Below, in pieces: positions 17,118 to 24,940 of a stretch of DNA of 64,000 nt. Each line of letters begins with the position of its first letter. Within the stretch, counting starts at the first letter, position 1. Made by a program: the position numbers and the translations under genes. This DNA comes from Streptomyces sp. CB00455 (GTDB taxonomy: Bacteria > Actinomycetota > Actinomycetes > Streptomycetales > Streptomycetaceae): contig NZ_LIVQ01000005.1 in assembly GCF_001905445.1 (NCBI RefSeq), positions 628,061 to 692,060 on the forward strand, read 5' to 3'. Under the pieces are notes generated by a model. The model did no database searches, was not told where the DNA came from, and saw only the letters and a list, made by a program, of their open reading frames with translations.

Positions 17118-17555
17118 TCACGGCGGGTCGATCACGGTGACCCCTGCCATCAGCAGGTAGGGGTCGCCCTCGTCCCACTGCGCCACATAGGCCACGAGCC
17201 ACCGGTCACCGGCCCGCCACAGGTGCACGTGGTCCGTGCTGTTGCTCAGCTCGTCCCACGGCTCGGGTATCTCCTCCCCGTCGAAACCGCGGTCCCTCAG
17301 GGACACCAGACTGAAGACCTGGGCTTGTCCCCACCGGTCGGTCAGGGCCTGGGTGAGCGCCCCGTACTCGGCGCTGATCTGGTCGGCGGCCTCCGGCCGG
17401 CCCGAGCCGCCGTCCTCCCAGAAGTCCGCGGTCCGGCCGACCGGTACGAGGTGGTGGCCCGGGCCGCTGCTCTGCCCTCCGGACCAGACCGGCTCGGCCG
17501 GGAACTCCCTGGTCCTGAGCCCGTCGATCGTGTCGAGATGCTCTGCCGTGGTCAT
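17118..17555 (-). CDS. Hypothetical protein
   Basis: 145 aa, acidic, soluble, no signal peptide or membrane segment. It begins MTTAEHLDTIDGLRTREFP and ends VTVIDPP; a WRAGDRWLVAYVAQWDEGDPY segment alternates aromatic and acidic residues. Codon use is like its neighbours, so it is probably a real gene. I do not recognise a family. It lies downstream of and convergent to mug and 40 bp upstream of the end of the ABC permease gene, on the same strand as the latter. Confidence 0.7.
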   Translation of the reverse strand: MTTAEHLDTIDGLRTREFPAEPVWSGGQSSGPGHHLVPVGRTADFWEDGGSGRPEAADQISAEYGALTQALTDRWGQAQVFSLVSLRDRGFDGEEIPEPWDELSNSTDHVHLWRAGDRWLVAYVAQWDEGDPYLLMAGVTVIDPP

Positions 17556-17595
17556 CCCGTCAGTATCCCGACGACCACTGACAACTGGCCTGCCG

Positions 17596-18345
17596 TCACG
17601 CGTCCCTGCGCCGAACGGCGATCCAGCCGCCGACCACCGTCACCACCGCCCACAGGACCATCACGCCCAGCCCGCCCCAGGGCCCGAGGCCGCCCTGCGG
17701 TTCGAGCCGCAGCATGGCCTGCCCCGCCCGGTCCGGCATGTACTGACCCAGTCCGCTCGTGGCCTCACCGACGATGAAGGACACCATCAGGACGAAGGGT
17801 ATGAGGATGCCGAGCACCACCACCCCACTGCGCAGCACAGCCGTCAGGCCCGCGGCGAACAGCGCCATGACGGTCAGATAGAGACCGCTGCCGACGATCG
17901 CCCGCAAGCTGCCCGGCGACCCCAGTCCCAGAGCGTAGGGCCCCATGAACGCCTGGCCCGCGACGAAGGTCACGAAGCCGGTGACCAGGCCCATCACCAG
18001 GGCGAGTCCGCCCACCATCAGGATCTTCGAGAGGTAGAACCGTGTGCGCCGGGGCACGGCGGTGAGACTGGTCCGCAGCCCTCCGTGGTGGAATTCGGCG
18101 GAGAAGGCGCTCGCGCCGAAGGCGATGGCGGCGATCTGGCCGAAGTTGAGTCCGTAGAAGGCGGCGAGGAGCGGGTCGTCGCCCAGGCTGCCTTCGTGCG
18201 CCCGGCCGGTCAGCGCGGCGGCGAGCGTCTGGATCCCGGCGGTGGCGACAAGGATGGATATCAGGGACCAGAACGTGCCCCGCAGGGACCGGATCTTGAT
18301 CCATTCCGAGTGCAGGACGGGCAAGGTGGGCAGAGCGGTGCTCAT
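17596..18345 (-). CDS. ABC-2 type transporter permease
   Basis: 249 aa with about six hydrophobic helices (e.g. TFWSLISILVATAGIQTLAAAL, LALVMGLVTGFVTFVAG, VVVLGILIPFVLMVSFIVG, GVMVLWAVVTVVGGWI). N-terminal LHSEWIKIRSLRGTFWSL is the typical amphipathic start of actinobacterial ABC-2 permeases. Lies 96 bp after its ATPase gene. Together they form an export or self-protection transporter, divergent from a two-component system that may control it. Confidence 0.9.
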   Translation of the reverse strand: MSTALPTLPVLHSEWIKIRSLRGTFWSLISILVATAGIQTLAAALTGRAHEGSLGDDPLLAAFYGLNFGQIAAIAFGASAFSAEFHHGGLRTSLTAVPRRTRFYLSKILMVGGLALVMGLVTGFVTFVAGQAFMGPYALGLGSPGSLRAIVGSGLYLTVMALFAAGLTAVLRSGVVVLGILIPFVLMVSFIVGEATSGLGQYMPDRAGQAMLRLEPQGGLGPWGGLGVMVLWAVVTVVGGWIAVRRRDA

Positions 18346-18441
18346 GGCGAGCCTCCTGGAGAACGGGTGACGGTCAGGCGCTGACGGTGCGGTGGCGGTG
18401 GGTCAGAGGGGACGGTCGACGAATGGCGGTCGGGGCGGCGG

Positions 18442-19353
18442 TCAGGGGGCGGCAGCGAACGGGGACTGGTCGGCGGTGAGGTCCAGATAGGCCTGCTCCA
18501 GCGAGGCACGCTCGTCGGAGAGCTCCAGCAGGGGGATCCCTTCCGCGGCGGCCAGGGCCCCAAGGCGTTCCGCCCGTATGCCCTCGACGACCCAGCGCCC
18601 GCCTTCGGCGCCCACCAGCTCGAAGCCGTCCCGGGCGAGGGCGGCCCGCAGGCTGACCGGGTCAGCGGTGCGCAGTCGGACCCGGGGAGTGCTGCGCGCG
18701 TCGATGAACTCCTCCATCGAGGTGTCCGCCAGCAGCCGGCCCCGGCCCAGCACGACCAAGTGGTCGGCGAAGGCAGCGGTCTCGGACATGAGGTGACTGG
18801 AGACAAGGACGGTCCGCCCCTCGGCGGCGAGGGCGCGCAGCAGCCGGCGGATCCAGACGATGCCCTCGGGATCCAGTCCGTTGGCCGGCTCGTCCAGCAG
18901 CAGCACCCCCGGGTCGCCGAGCAGAGCCGCGGCAATGCCGAGCCGTTGGCGCATGCCCAGGGAGTACTTGCCGACGCGCCGGTCCGCGGCCGGGGCGATC
19001 CCGGACCGCTCCAGCACCTCCTCCACCCGGGACGCGGGGATCCGGTTCGTGGCGGCGAGCAGACGCAGGTGGTCGCGGCCGGTGCGCCCGCCGTGGATTG
19101 CCTGCGGGTCGAGGAGCGCCCCCACCCGGCGCAGCGGCTCGGTGAACGTGGTGAACCGCTGCCCGCCGACGGTGGCGGTTCCGGAGGTGGGCCGGTCCAA
19201 GCCCAACAGCAGTCGCATCGTGGTGGACTTGCCGGCTCCATTGGGCCCGAGGAAGCCGGTGACGCGTCCGGGCAGCACGTCGAAGGTGAGGTGGTCCACG
19301 GCACGGGTGGCGCCGTACCGCCTGGTCAGTTCTCGGATTTCGATGCTGTTCAT
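18442..19353 (-). CDS. ABC transporter ATP-binding protein
   Basis: 303 aa. Walker A GFLGPNGAGKSTT (near 34-46), signature YSLGMRQRLGIAAALLGDP, Walker B VLLLDEPANGLDPEG, switch His in SSHLMSE. The C-terminal ~80 residues are the accessory domain seen in drug-exporter and bacitracin-type ATPases. Start MNSIEIRELTRRYG. It is divergent from a DesK-like kinase gene 108 bp away, with a 22-bp palindrome between them. Substrate unknown. Confidence 0.94.
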   Translation of the reverse strand: MNSIEIRELTRRYGATRAVDHLTFDVLPGRVTGFLGPNGAGKSTTMRLLLGLDRPTSGTATVGGQRFTTFTEPLRRVGALLDPQAIHGGRTGRDHLRLLAATNRIPASRVEEVLERSGIAPAADRRVGKYSLGMRQRLGIAAALLGDPGVLLLDEPANGLDPEGIVWIRRLLRALAAEGRTVLVSSHLMSETAAFADHLVVLGRGRLLADTSMEEFIDARSTPRVRLRTADPVSLRAALARDGFELVGAEGGRWVVEGIRAERLGALAAAEGIPLLELSDERASLEQAYLDLTADQSPFAAAP

Positions 19354-19407
19354 GGCTCAAGACTCGCCGCCGGACCCCCTCCCCCTCCTCCCCCGTGCGG
19401 GGGGATC

Positions 19408-19429
19408 GTCTCCCCCACGTGGGGGAGAC
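19408..19429. promoter_or_regulatory. 22-bp perfect palindrome in a divergent promoter
   Basis: GTCTCCCCCAC followed by GTGGGGGAGAC is a perfect 22-bp palindrome centred between the ABC ATPase start (19353) and the kinase start (19462). A shorter CCCCGTGCGGGG lies just upstream (19391-19402). The position suits an operator bound by the neighbouring NarL-type regulator and shared by both transcription units (inference). Confidence 0.6.
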
Positions 19430-19461
19430 GCCGGACGGGTGCCGACTGCCAGGATGAGGGC

Positions 19462-20637
19462 ATGTACCGACTGCTTCGTGCCCCCCTCCGCGGGGTCACG
19501 TACACACGATGGCTGCATCTGCTCGTGCCGATCCTGATCGTGTCCATCTGGCTGTTCATAGAGCCGGCATGGCCCTGGATGCCCGTTCTGATCGTCGCGC
19601 CGTTCGGGTTCCTGCCGTGGGTACGGCTGGCGGAGGGACTGCAGGCGCAGTTCCTGCTCGCTCCGCACGAGCGCGGGCAGCACGACGGGTCCATCGGTAC
19701 CGCACCGTCCGTGCGGTGGGCGGACCGCTGGCGGACGGTGGTCTGGCTGGAGATACGTCTCGTGCTCGCCGGCCTGGTCGGCGTGTGCACGGTGTGGCTG
19801 CCGGTCATCACCCTGGAGCTGGCCTTCACCGCGGCGGGCAGTGCGCTGACGGCGGATGTGGTGCTCCCCTTCACCCCGCCGCGGTGGGCCGCAGTCCTCC
19901 TCGCTCCGCTCCCCCTGGTCCTGCTGCTGGTCATCGTGGTCCTGCTCGGTGAGGCCGTCACGGGCATCGCCGCCCGCCTGCTGGGGCCGTCGGCGGCGGA
20001 GCGGCTCACCGCGCTGGAGGCGCGTACCGAACAGCTGCTGGAGCGGACGCGCATCGCCCGCGAGCTGCACGACTCCATCGGGCACGCGCTGACCGTGGCG
20101 GTGGTCCAGGCGGGCGCCGCCCGGGCCGCGGGGAACGCGGACTTCACCGAGCGTGCCCTGTGCGCGATCGAGGAGACGGGCCGGGCCGCGATGGAGGACC
20201 TGGAACGGGTTCTGCTGGTGCTGCGGGAATCCGCGCAACCGCCCTCCCAGCGGCCGACCCTCGCGGATGCGGACCGGCTGCTGAATTCGGCGAGGGCCTC
20301 CGGCTCGTCCGTGGACGCCGAACTGTCGGGTGCCCTGGAGAAGCTGCCGGGGCCCGTCACCCGCGAGGGGTACCGGATCCTGCAAGAGGCGCTGACCAAT
20401 GTCCTGCGGCACTGCGGGCCGGTGCCGGTCCGGGTGCGGATCGAGGCGGCCGTGGGGCGGCTGGACCTGGAGGTCGTCAACCCGTTGCCGCAGGGGCCCG
20501 CGCTGATGACGGGTACGGGTGGCGGACTGCGGGGGATCCGGGAGCGCGCCGCACTGCTGGGCGGGGAGGCCGAGAGCGGTCCGTACGAGGGCAGTTGGAG
20601 GGTGCGCGCGCGGCTTCCGCTGGAGCGAATACGCTGA
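19462..20637 (+). CDS. Two-component sensor histidine kinase (DesK/NarX type)
   Basis: 391 aa. Four hydrophobic helices in the first ~165 residues, without a large extracytoplasmic loop, then HisKA_3 with ARELHDSIGHALTVAVVQ (phospho-His at 203), and a degenerate HATPase domain (N-box LQEALTNVLRHC, G-box GTGGGLRGIRERAALLGGE). Followed 4 bp later by its response regulator. Such membrane-embedded kinases next to ABC-2 exporters usually sense envelope stress or a peptide-type compound. ATG chosen because upstream frame is the exporter promoter. Confidence 0.93.
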   Translation: MYRLLRAPLRGVTYTRWLHLLVPILIVSIWLFIEPAWPWMPVLIVAPFGFLPWVRLAEGLQAQFLLAPHERGQHDGSIGTAPSVRWADRWRTVVWLEIRLVLAGLVGVCTVWLPVITLELAFTAAGSALTADVVLPFTPPRWAAVLLAPLPLVLLLVIVVLLGEAVTGIAARLLGPSAAERLTALEARTEQLLERTRIARELHDSIGHALTVAVVQAGAARAAGNADFTERALCAIEETGRAAMEDLERVLLVLRESAQPPSQRPTLADADRLLNSARASGSSVDAELSGALEKLPGPVTREGYRILQEALTNVLRHCGPVPVRVRIEAAVGRLDLEVVNPLPQGPALMTGTGGGLRGIRERAALLGGEAESGPYEGSWRVRARLPLERIR

Positions 20638-20641
20638 CCGG

Positions 20642-21292
20642 ATGCCGGTTACCGTACTGCTCGTCGATGACGAACCCCTGGTGCGTGCGGGTCTGCGCGC
20701 CGTCCTGGAAGCCCAGCCCGACATCGAAGTGGTGGGCGAGGCGGCCGACGGAGCCTCGGTGGTCCCGCTCGTGAGGCAACTGCGGCCCGATGTGGTCGCG
20801 ATGGACGTGCGGATGCCGTTGCTCGACGGGATCGAGGCGACCAAGGCGGTCCTGCGGACGGTGGACTCGCCGCCGAAGATCCTGGTGGTCACCACCTTCG
20901 AGAACGACGAATACGTCTACCAGGCGCTGCGGGCGGGAGCGGACGGCTTCCTGCTGAAGCGGGCGCGCCCCTCGGAGATCGTGCACGCGGTGCGGTTGGT
21001 CGCGGAGGGCGAGACGCTGCTCTTCCCGGCGGCGGTGCGCGCACTGGCCGCCGAGTACGGCAACCGGCACGCCCGGGCCGCGCTGGAGCGGGCGGCCCTG
21101 ACCGAGCGGGAGGAGTCGGTGCTGCGCCTCATGGCGCGGGGGTTGACCAATGTGGAGATCGCGGGCGAGCTGATCATCGGCGCCGAGACGGTGAAGTCCC
21201 ACGTGAGCGCGATCCTGGCGAAGCTGGGGGCGCGCGACCGCACTCAGGCGGTGATCACCGCGTACGAGTCGGGGTTCGTGGCCCCGGCCTGA
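20642..21292 (+). CDS. NarL/FixJ-family response regulator
   Basis: 216 aa. Receiver domain with acidic DDE at 9-11, phospho-acceptor Asp 55 (VVAMDVRMPL), T in VTTF and K in LLKRARP. LuxR-type HTH near 150-210: LTEREESVLRLMARGLTNVEIA, AETVKSHVSAILAKLGARDRTQAV. Starts 4 bp after the kinase gene, so it is co-transcribed. Probably binds the 19408-19429 palindrome to control the ABC exporter. Confidence 0.95.
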   Translation: MPVTVLLVDDEPLVRAGLRAVLEAQPDIEVVGEAADGASVVPLVRQLRPDVVAMDVRMPLLDGIEATKAVLRTVDSPPKILVVTTFENDEYVYQALRAGADGFLLKRARPSEIVHAVRLVAEGETLLFPAAVRALAAEYGNRHARAALERAALTEREESVLRLMARGLTNVEIAGELIIGAETVKSHVSAILAKLGARDRTQAVITAYESGFVAPA

Positions 21293-21400
21293 GGCAGGGA
21301 GGTGGAGGGGCGGGTTCCGGCTGATGGGGGCCTGCTTGTCGCCGCCGCCGCAGGTCCGCAGTACGATCCGGCTGACAGGCTCACCAGCTGGGAGGACACG

Positions 21401-22558
21401 TTGGGGCAGCTGACCGGCGGGGACCCTTCTCTGCTCCGTCGTATCAACTCCGCCGTGGTGCTCCGGGCACTGCGCGTGGCCGGTTCGCCGACCCTCACCG
21501 ACCTCACGCGCGTGACCGGGCTGTCCCGGCCGACCGTCGAAGGTGTCGTCGAGGGGCTGATCGGGACCGGGCTCGTCGTCGAGGCCGAGGCCGAGGAAGG
21601 CACGCGGCGGCAGGGGCGTCCCGCGCGCAGGTTCCGCTTCCGGGCCGAGGCGGGCCACCTGCTGGGCATCGAGATCGGCTCGCACCGCGTCGCGGTGCTG
21701 CTGTCGGGTCTGGACGGGCGGGTCATCGGCGCGGGCACCAAGGAGGTCGCCGAGACGGCCTCGGCCGACGAGCGGCTGGAGCGGGTGCGGGCGGCGGTGG
21801 CGGACCTGCTGCGCCGGGCCGGGATACCGCGCGACTCCCTGCGGGCGGTCGGTGTCGGCAGCCCGGGGATCGTGGAGGCGGACGGCACCGTCCGCCTGGG
21901 CACGGCGCTGCCCGGCTGGACGGGACTGCCGCTCGGGGACCGGCTGCGGCGTTCGTTCCGCTGCCCGGTACACGTGGAGAACGATGCCAACGCGGCTGCG
22001 GTCGCCGAGCACTGGAAGGGCGCCGCACAGGACACCGACGACATGGTGTTCGTGATGGCGGGGCTCAGTCCGGGCGCGGGCTCGCTGATCGGCGGGCGGC
22101 TGCACCGGGGCTTCGGCGGGGCGGCGGGGGAGATCGGCGCCCTGCACCTGCTGGGCCGCGAGGTCACGCCCGAGAAGCTGTTGTCCACCACCGGGGAGCC
22201 GCTGCATCCGCTGGACGAGCCCGCCGTGGCCGAGGTCTTCGCGATGGCCCGCCGGGGTGACGCGGGGGCGGTGGCCGCCGTGGAGCGCTTCATCCAGCGG
22301 CTGGTGCACGATGTGGCGGCGCTGGTCCTGGCGATGGATCCGGAGCTGGTCGTGGTCGGCGGCTGGGCGGCCGGCCTGGACGGGGTGCTCGGCCCCCTGC
22401 GGCAGGAGCTGGAACGCTACTGCCTGCGTCCGCCGCGGGTGGCGCTGTCCCTGCTCGGCGAGGCCGCGGTGGCCACCGGGGCGCTCCGGCTCGCGCTGGA
22501 CCACGTCGAGGAAGAGCTCTTCGCGGTGGAGAAGACGGTCACGGCCCGCCGCCACTGA
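21401..22558 (+). CDS. ROK-family transcriptional regulator / sugar kinase-like protein
   Basis: 385 aa from TTG 21401, which has GGAGG 6 bp upstream and gives MGQLTGGDPSLLRRINSAVV; the frame opens earlier at GTG 21302, but that start lacks a comparable site. N-terminal winged helix (PTLTDLTRVTGLSRPTVEGVVEGLIGTGLV), then the ROK ATPase-like fold with GVGSPGIVEADG, VENDANAAAVAEHW and GAAGEIGALHLLGRE. The usual ROK zinc-binding cysteine cluster CxCGxxGC is not seen. Probably a sugar-responsive repressor; target unknown. Confidence 0.9.
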   Translation: MGQLTGGDPSLLRRINSAVVLRALRVAGSPTLTDLTRVTGLSRPTVEGVVEGLIGTGLVVEAEAEEGTRRQGRPARRFRFRAEAGHLLGIEIGSHRVAVLLSGLDGRVIGAGTKEVAETASADERLERVRAAVADLLRRAGIPRDSLRAVGVGSPGIVEADGTVRLGTALPGWTGLPLGDRLRRSFRCPVHVENDANAAAVAEHWKGAAQDTDDMVFVMAGLSPGAGSLIGGRLHRGFGGAAGEIGALHLLGREVTPEKLLSTTGEPLHPLDEPAVAEVFAMARRGDAGAVAAVERFIQRLVHDVAALVLAMDPELVVVGGWAAGLDGVLGPLRQELERYCLRPPRVALSLLGEAAVATGALRLALDHVEEELFAVEKTVTARRH

Positions 22559-22920
22559 CGACCCGCGCCCGACCGGGCCGTCCCGCATCGGACGGCGTCC
22601 CGCGGTCGCCGAGGACTACCGGGACCCGACGCCGAGGACGACCGGGGCCCGGCGGGCAGGACCGACGAGGCAGGGCCTGCCGAGGCCGGGACCCGCCGGC
22701 GGAACCCGACAGGGCAGGAACCCATCGCGGCAAGGCCCGACGAGGCTCGGACACCGGCGAGGCCCGTAACCCGACGAGGCCCGTACCCCGACGAGGGCCG
22801 GACGCCGGCGAAGGCATCAGGTCGGCGAGGGCATCAGGTCGGCAGCTGTGGAGACGCCGCGTACCGCGAGGCCCGCGAGCCGGTGGGCGGCGCCCGGACA
22901 GGACGCCGCACCGGGTGGGG
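22559..22920. other. 362-bp intergenic stretch with degenerate GC-rich repeats
   Basis: Convergent gap between the ROK and GntR genes. It is filled with loosely repeated GACGAGGCCCG-like units, and includes a 17-bp tandem duplication GGCGARGGCATCAGGTC at 22807-22823 and 22824-22840. No gene or clear terminator hairpin was recognised; it looks like slippage-generated low-complexity DNA. Confidence 0.6.
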
Positions 22921-23691
22921 TCAGGAGGCCACGCGCGGCTCGTCGGCGATCTCGACGCCGCCCGAGTCGCCGAAGGTCAGACGGCAGGTGTCGGCGCGGT
23001 AGGTGGCCACGGAGACCGCGGCGGTACCGGCGGAGGTGAAGTAACGGGTGGTCACCAGGAGGACCGGCGCGCCGGGGAGGCGGTCGAGCTCCTTGGCGTC
23101 ATCGGCCCGGGCGGAGCCCAGTTCCACCGAGCGGTCCTGGCCGTCCAGGGTCAGCCGCTGCAGCTCGCGCAGGACGGCGCGGGCGCGGGCGGGGCCGGCC
23201 GGGGCCTCGATGGCGGGGAGACCGGGTACGGAGGCGGCCGGGACGTAGAGCAGTTCGGCCGCGACGGCCTGCCCGTGGGTGACCCGGGTGCGGCGGACGA
23301 CGTGGACGGGCCGGCCGGCGGCGAACACCCCGCCCGTACCGAGGAGCCCGAGGACCGCGGCGGGCGGCAGGCCCTCGGCCGCGTCCACCGGCTCCCAGCC
23401 GTCGGCGCTCTCACCGGGCCAGCTGTGCTGCGTACTGCCGACGGCGACACCCACGCGCGGCGGGGCGACCGTGGTGCCCACGCCCCGGCGGCGCTGCAGC
23501 CGGCCTTCGAGCTCCAGCTGCTCCAGTGCCTGGCGCAGGGTCGCGCGGGCGACTCCGAAACGGGCGGCGAGCTCACGCTCGTTCGGCAGCACCTCGCCGA
23601 CGGCGAAGTCCTGGTCGAGCGCTTCACTGAGAACGGTCTTCAGGTGCCAGTACTTCGGCTCCGGCACCGTTTCGAGCTGCGTGGTCCCCAC
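22921..23691 (-). CDS. GntR/HutC-family transcriptional regulator (DasR-like)
   Basis: 256 aa. GTG 23691 is preceded by AGGAGG at a 7-nt spacing, so it is preferred over the ATG at 23709. The N-terminal GntR winged helix (YWHLKTVLSEAL, LPNERELAARFGVARATLRQALEQLELEGRLQRRRGVGTTV) is followed by a UTRA effector domain ending RADTCRLTFGDS. HutC-type proteins bind sugar phosphates or amino-acid-derived ligands. A dre-like palindrome lies 113 bp upstream, in the gap shared with the divergent hydrolase gene, suggesting autoregulation. Confidence 0.93.
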   Translation of the reverse strand: MGTTQLETVPEPKYWHLKTVLSEALDQDFAVGEVLPNERELAARFGVARATLRQALEQLELEGRLQRRRGVGTTVAPPRVGVAVGSTQHSWPGESADGWEPVDAAEGLPPAAVLGLLGTGGVFAAGRPVHVVRRTRVTHGQAVAAELLYVPAASVPGLPAIEAPAGPARARAVLRELQRLTLDGQDRSVELGSARADDAKELDRLPGAPVLLVTTRYFTSAGTAAVSVATYRADTCRLTFGDSGGVEIADEPRVAS

Positions 23692-23803
23692 CCTGACTCC
23701 TCCTGCCATCGCTGCACTCGCCGTGTGTTCCAGCGGCAGTTCCGCGCCTTTGTTTATTAAAGGTTCCTGCACTATCCCTGCGACGATAGGACGGCGCACC
23801 CCC

Positions 23804-23817
23804 TTGGTCAAGACCAA
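23804..23817. promoter_or_regulatory. dre-like GntR/DasR operator candidate
   Basis: TTGGTCAAGACCAA has perfect 6-bp half sites TTGGTC / GACCAA around two central bases. It closely resembles the DasR responsive element core (TGGTCTAGACCA, known). It lies between the GntR gene and the alpha/beta hydrolase gene, where it could repress both. Confidence 0.6.
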
Positions 23818-23979
23818 TGCTCATCCCTTTGCCGGGCAGACCGGGCATACGTATCAAGCCGTTCACGGGATGTTCTCGTGTGTTCCAGGGCCTTGTAGTC
23901 AAGGGCTACCGGACGGTAATCATGGCGGTAGGCACTCCTGACAGCCCGTCTCACACGCGTCCACCCGACGAGGAGCAGC

Positions 23980-24834
23980 ATGACCGCCACGGTCTCCTTC
24001 ACGATCGATTCGCCGCTGGGTCCGCGCACCGCCACCGTCGCCTACGAGCGCAAGGGCTCGGGCGAACCCCTCCTGCTGCTGCACGGCATAGGCCACCACT
24101 TCCAGGCCTGGCACCCGGTGACCGACATCCTGGCCGCCACGCACGACGTCATCGCCGTCGACCTTCCCGGCTTCGGCGCCTCGGACCCCCTGCCCGAAGG
24201 GGTTCCCTACGACCTGGGCACCGTCGCTCCGGCGCTCGGGGCCCTGTGCACCGCGCTCGGTGTCGAACGCCCCCACGTCGCCGGCAACTCCCTCGGCGGC
24301 CTGCTGGCCCTCGAAATGGGCCGCAGTGGCCTGGTCCGCTCGGTCACCGCCCTGTCCCCCGCCGGATTCTGGACCGAGGGCGAACGCCGCTACGCCTTTG
24401 CCACCCTCCTCGCGATGCGTGCCGGGGCCAAGGCGCTGCCCCGCCCCGCACTGGAGCGCCTCACGCGCAGCTCCGCCGGCCGGGCCGCGCTCACCGGCAC
24501 CATCTACGCCCGCCCGGCCCGCCGCTCGCCGCAGTCCGTGGTCGCCGAGACCCTGGCGCTGCGCGACGCCACCGGTTTCGAGGCGACCCTGGCCGCGGGG
24601 GGCTCCGTACGCTTCACCGACGACGTGCCCGGCCTGCCGGTCACCATCGCCTGGGGCACCCGCGACCGGATCCTGCTGCGCCGTCAGGGGGTGCGTGCCA
24701 AACAGACGCTCCCCGGCGCCCGGCTGGTCCGCCTCCCCGGCTGCGGCCACGTCCCGATGAGCGACGACCCGGCCCTCGTCTCCCGGGTCATCCTCGACAC
24801 GACCGGCGGCGCGGCGATGCGCAGCGCGGCCTGA
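23980..24834 (+). CDS. Alpha/beta hydrolase
   Basis: 284 aa. Oxyanion strand LLLLHGIGHHFQAW (HG motif), nucleophile elbow GNSLGG (Ser near 104), acidic residue in WGTRDRILL, catalytic His in GCGHVPMSDDP. No signal peptide, so cytoplasmic. Substrate unknown; the fold matches esterases and haloperoxidase-like hydrolases. ATG follows GAGGAGC. Divergent from the GntR gene and sharing its dre-like operator. Confidence 0.92.
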   Translation: MTATVSFTIDSPLGPRTATVAYERKGSGEPLLLLHGIGHHFQAWHPVTDILAATHDVIAVDLPGFGASDPLPEGVPYDLGTVAPALGALCTALGVERPHVAGNSLGGLLALEMGRSGLVRSVTALSPAGFWTEGERRYAFATLLAMRAGAKALPRPALERLTRSSAGRAALTGTIYARPARRSPQSVVAETLALRDATGFEATLAAGGSVRFTDDVPGLPVTIAWGTRDRILLRRQGVRAKQTLPGARLVRLPGCGHVPMSDDPALVSRVILDTTGGAAMRSAA

Positions 24835-24940
24835 GCGGCTGACGGCTGTTCACCCGCGGTTCGCGCGGGCGACGCGGCCGGGCCGGTGTGCGGCGGCACG
24901 CTGGTCGGGCCCGTCCTCGCCGGCCCCTGGAGAAGCACCG

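Noticed and set aside
22559..22920. A small gene in the ROK-GntR gap
   Set aside because: Open frames there encode repetitive Arg/Pro/Gly strings without a ribosome site.
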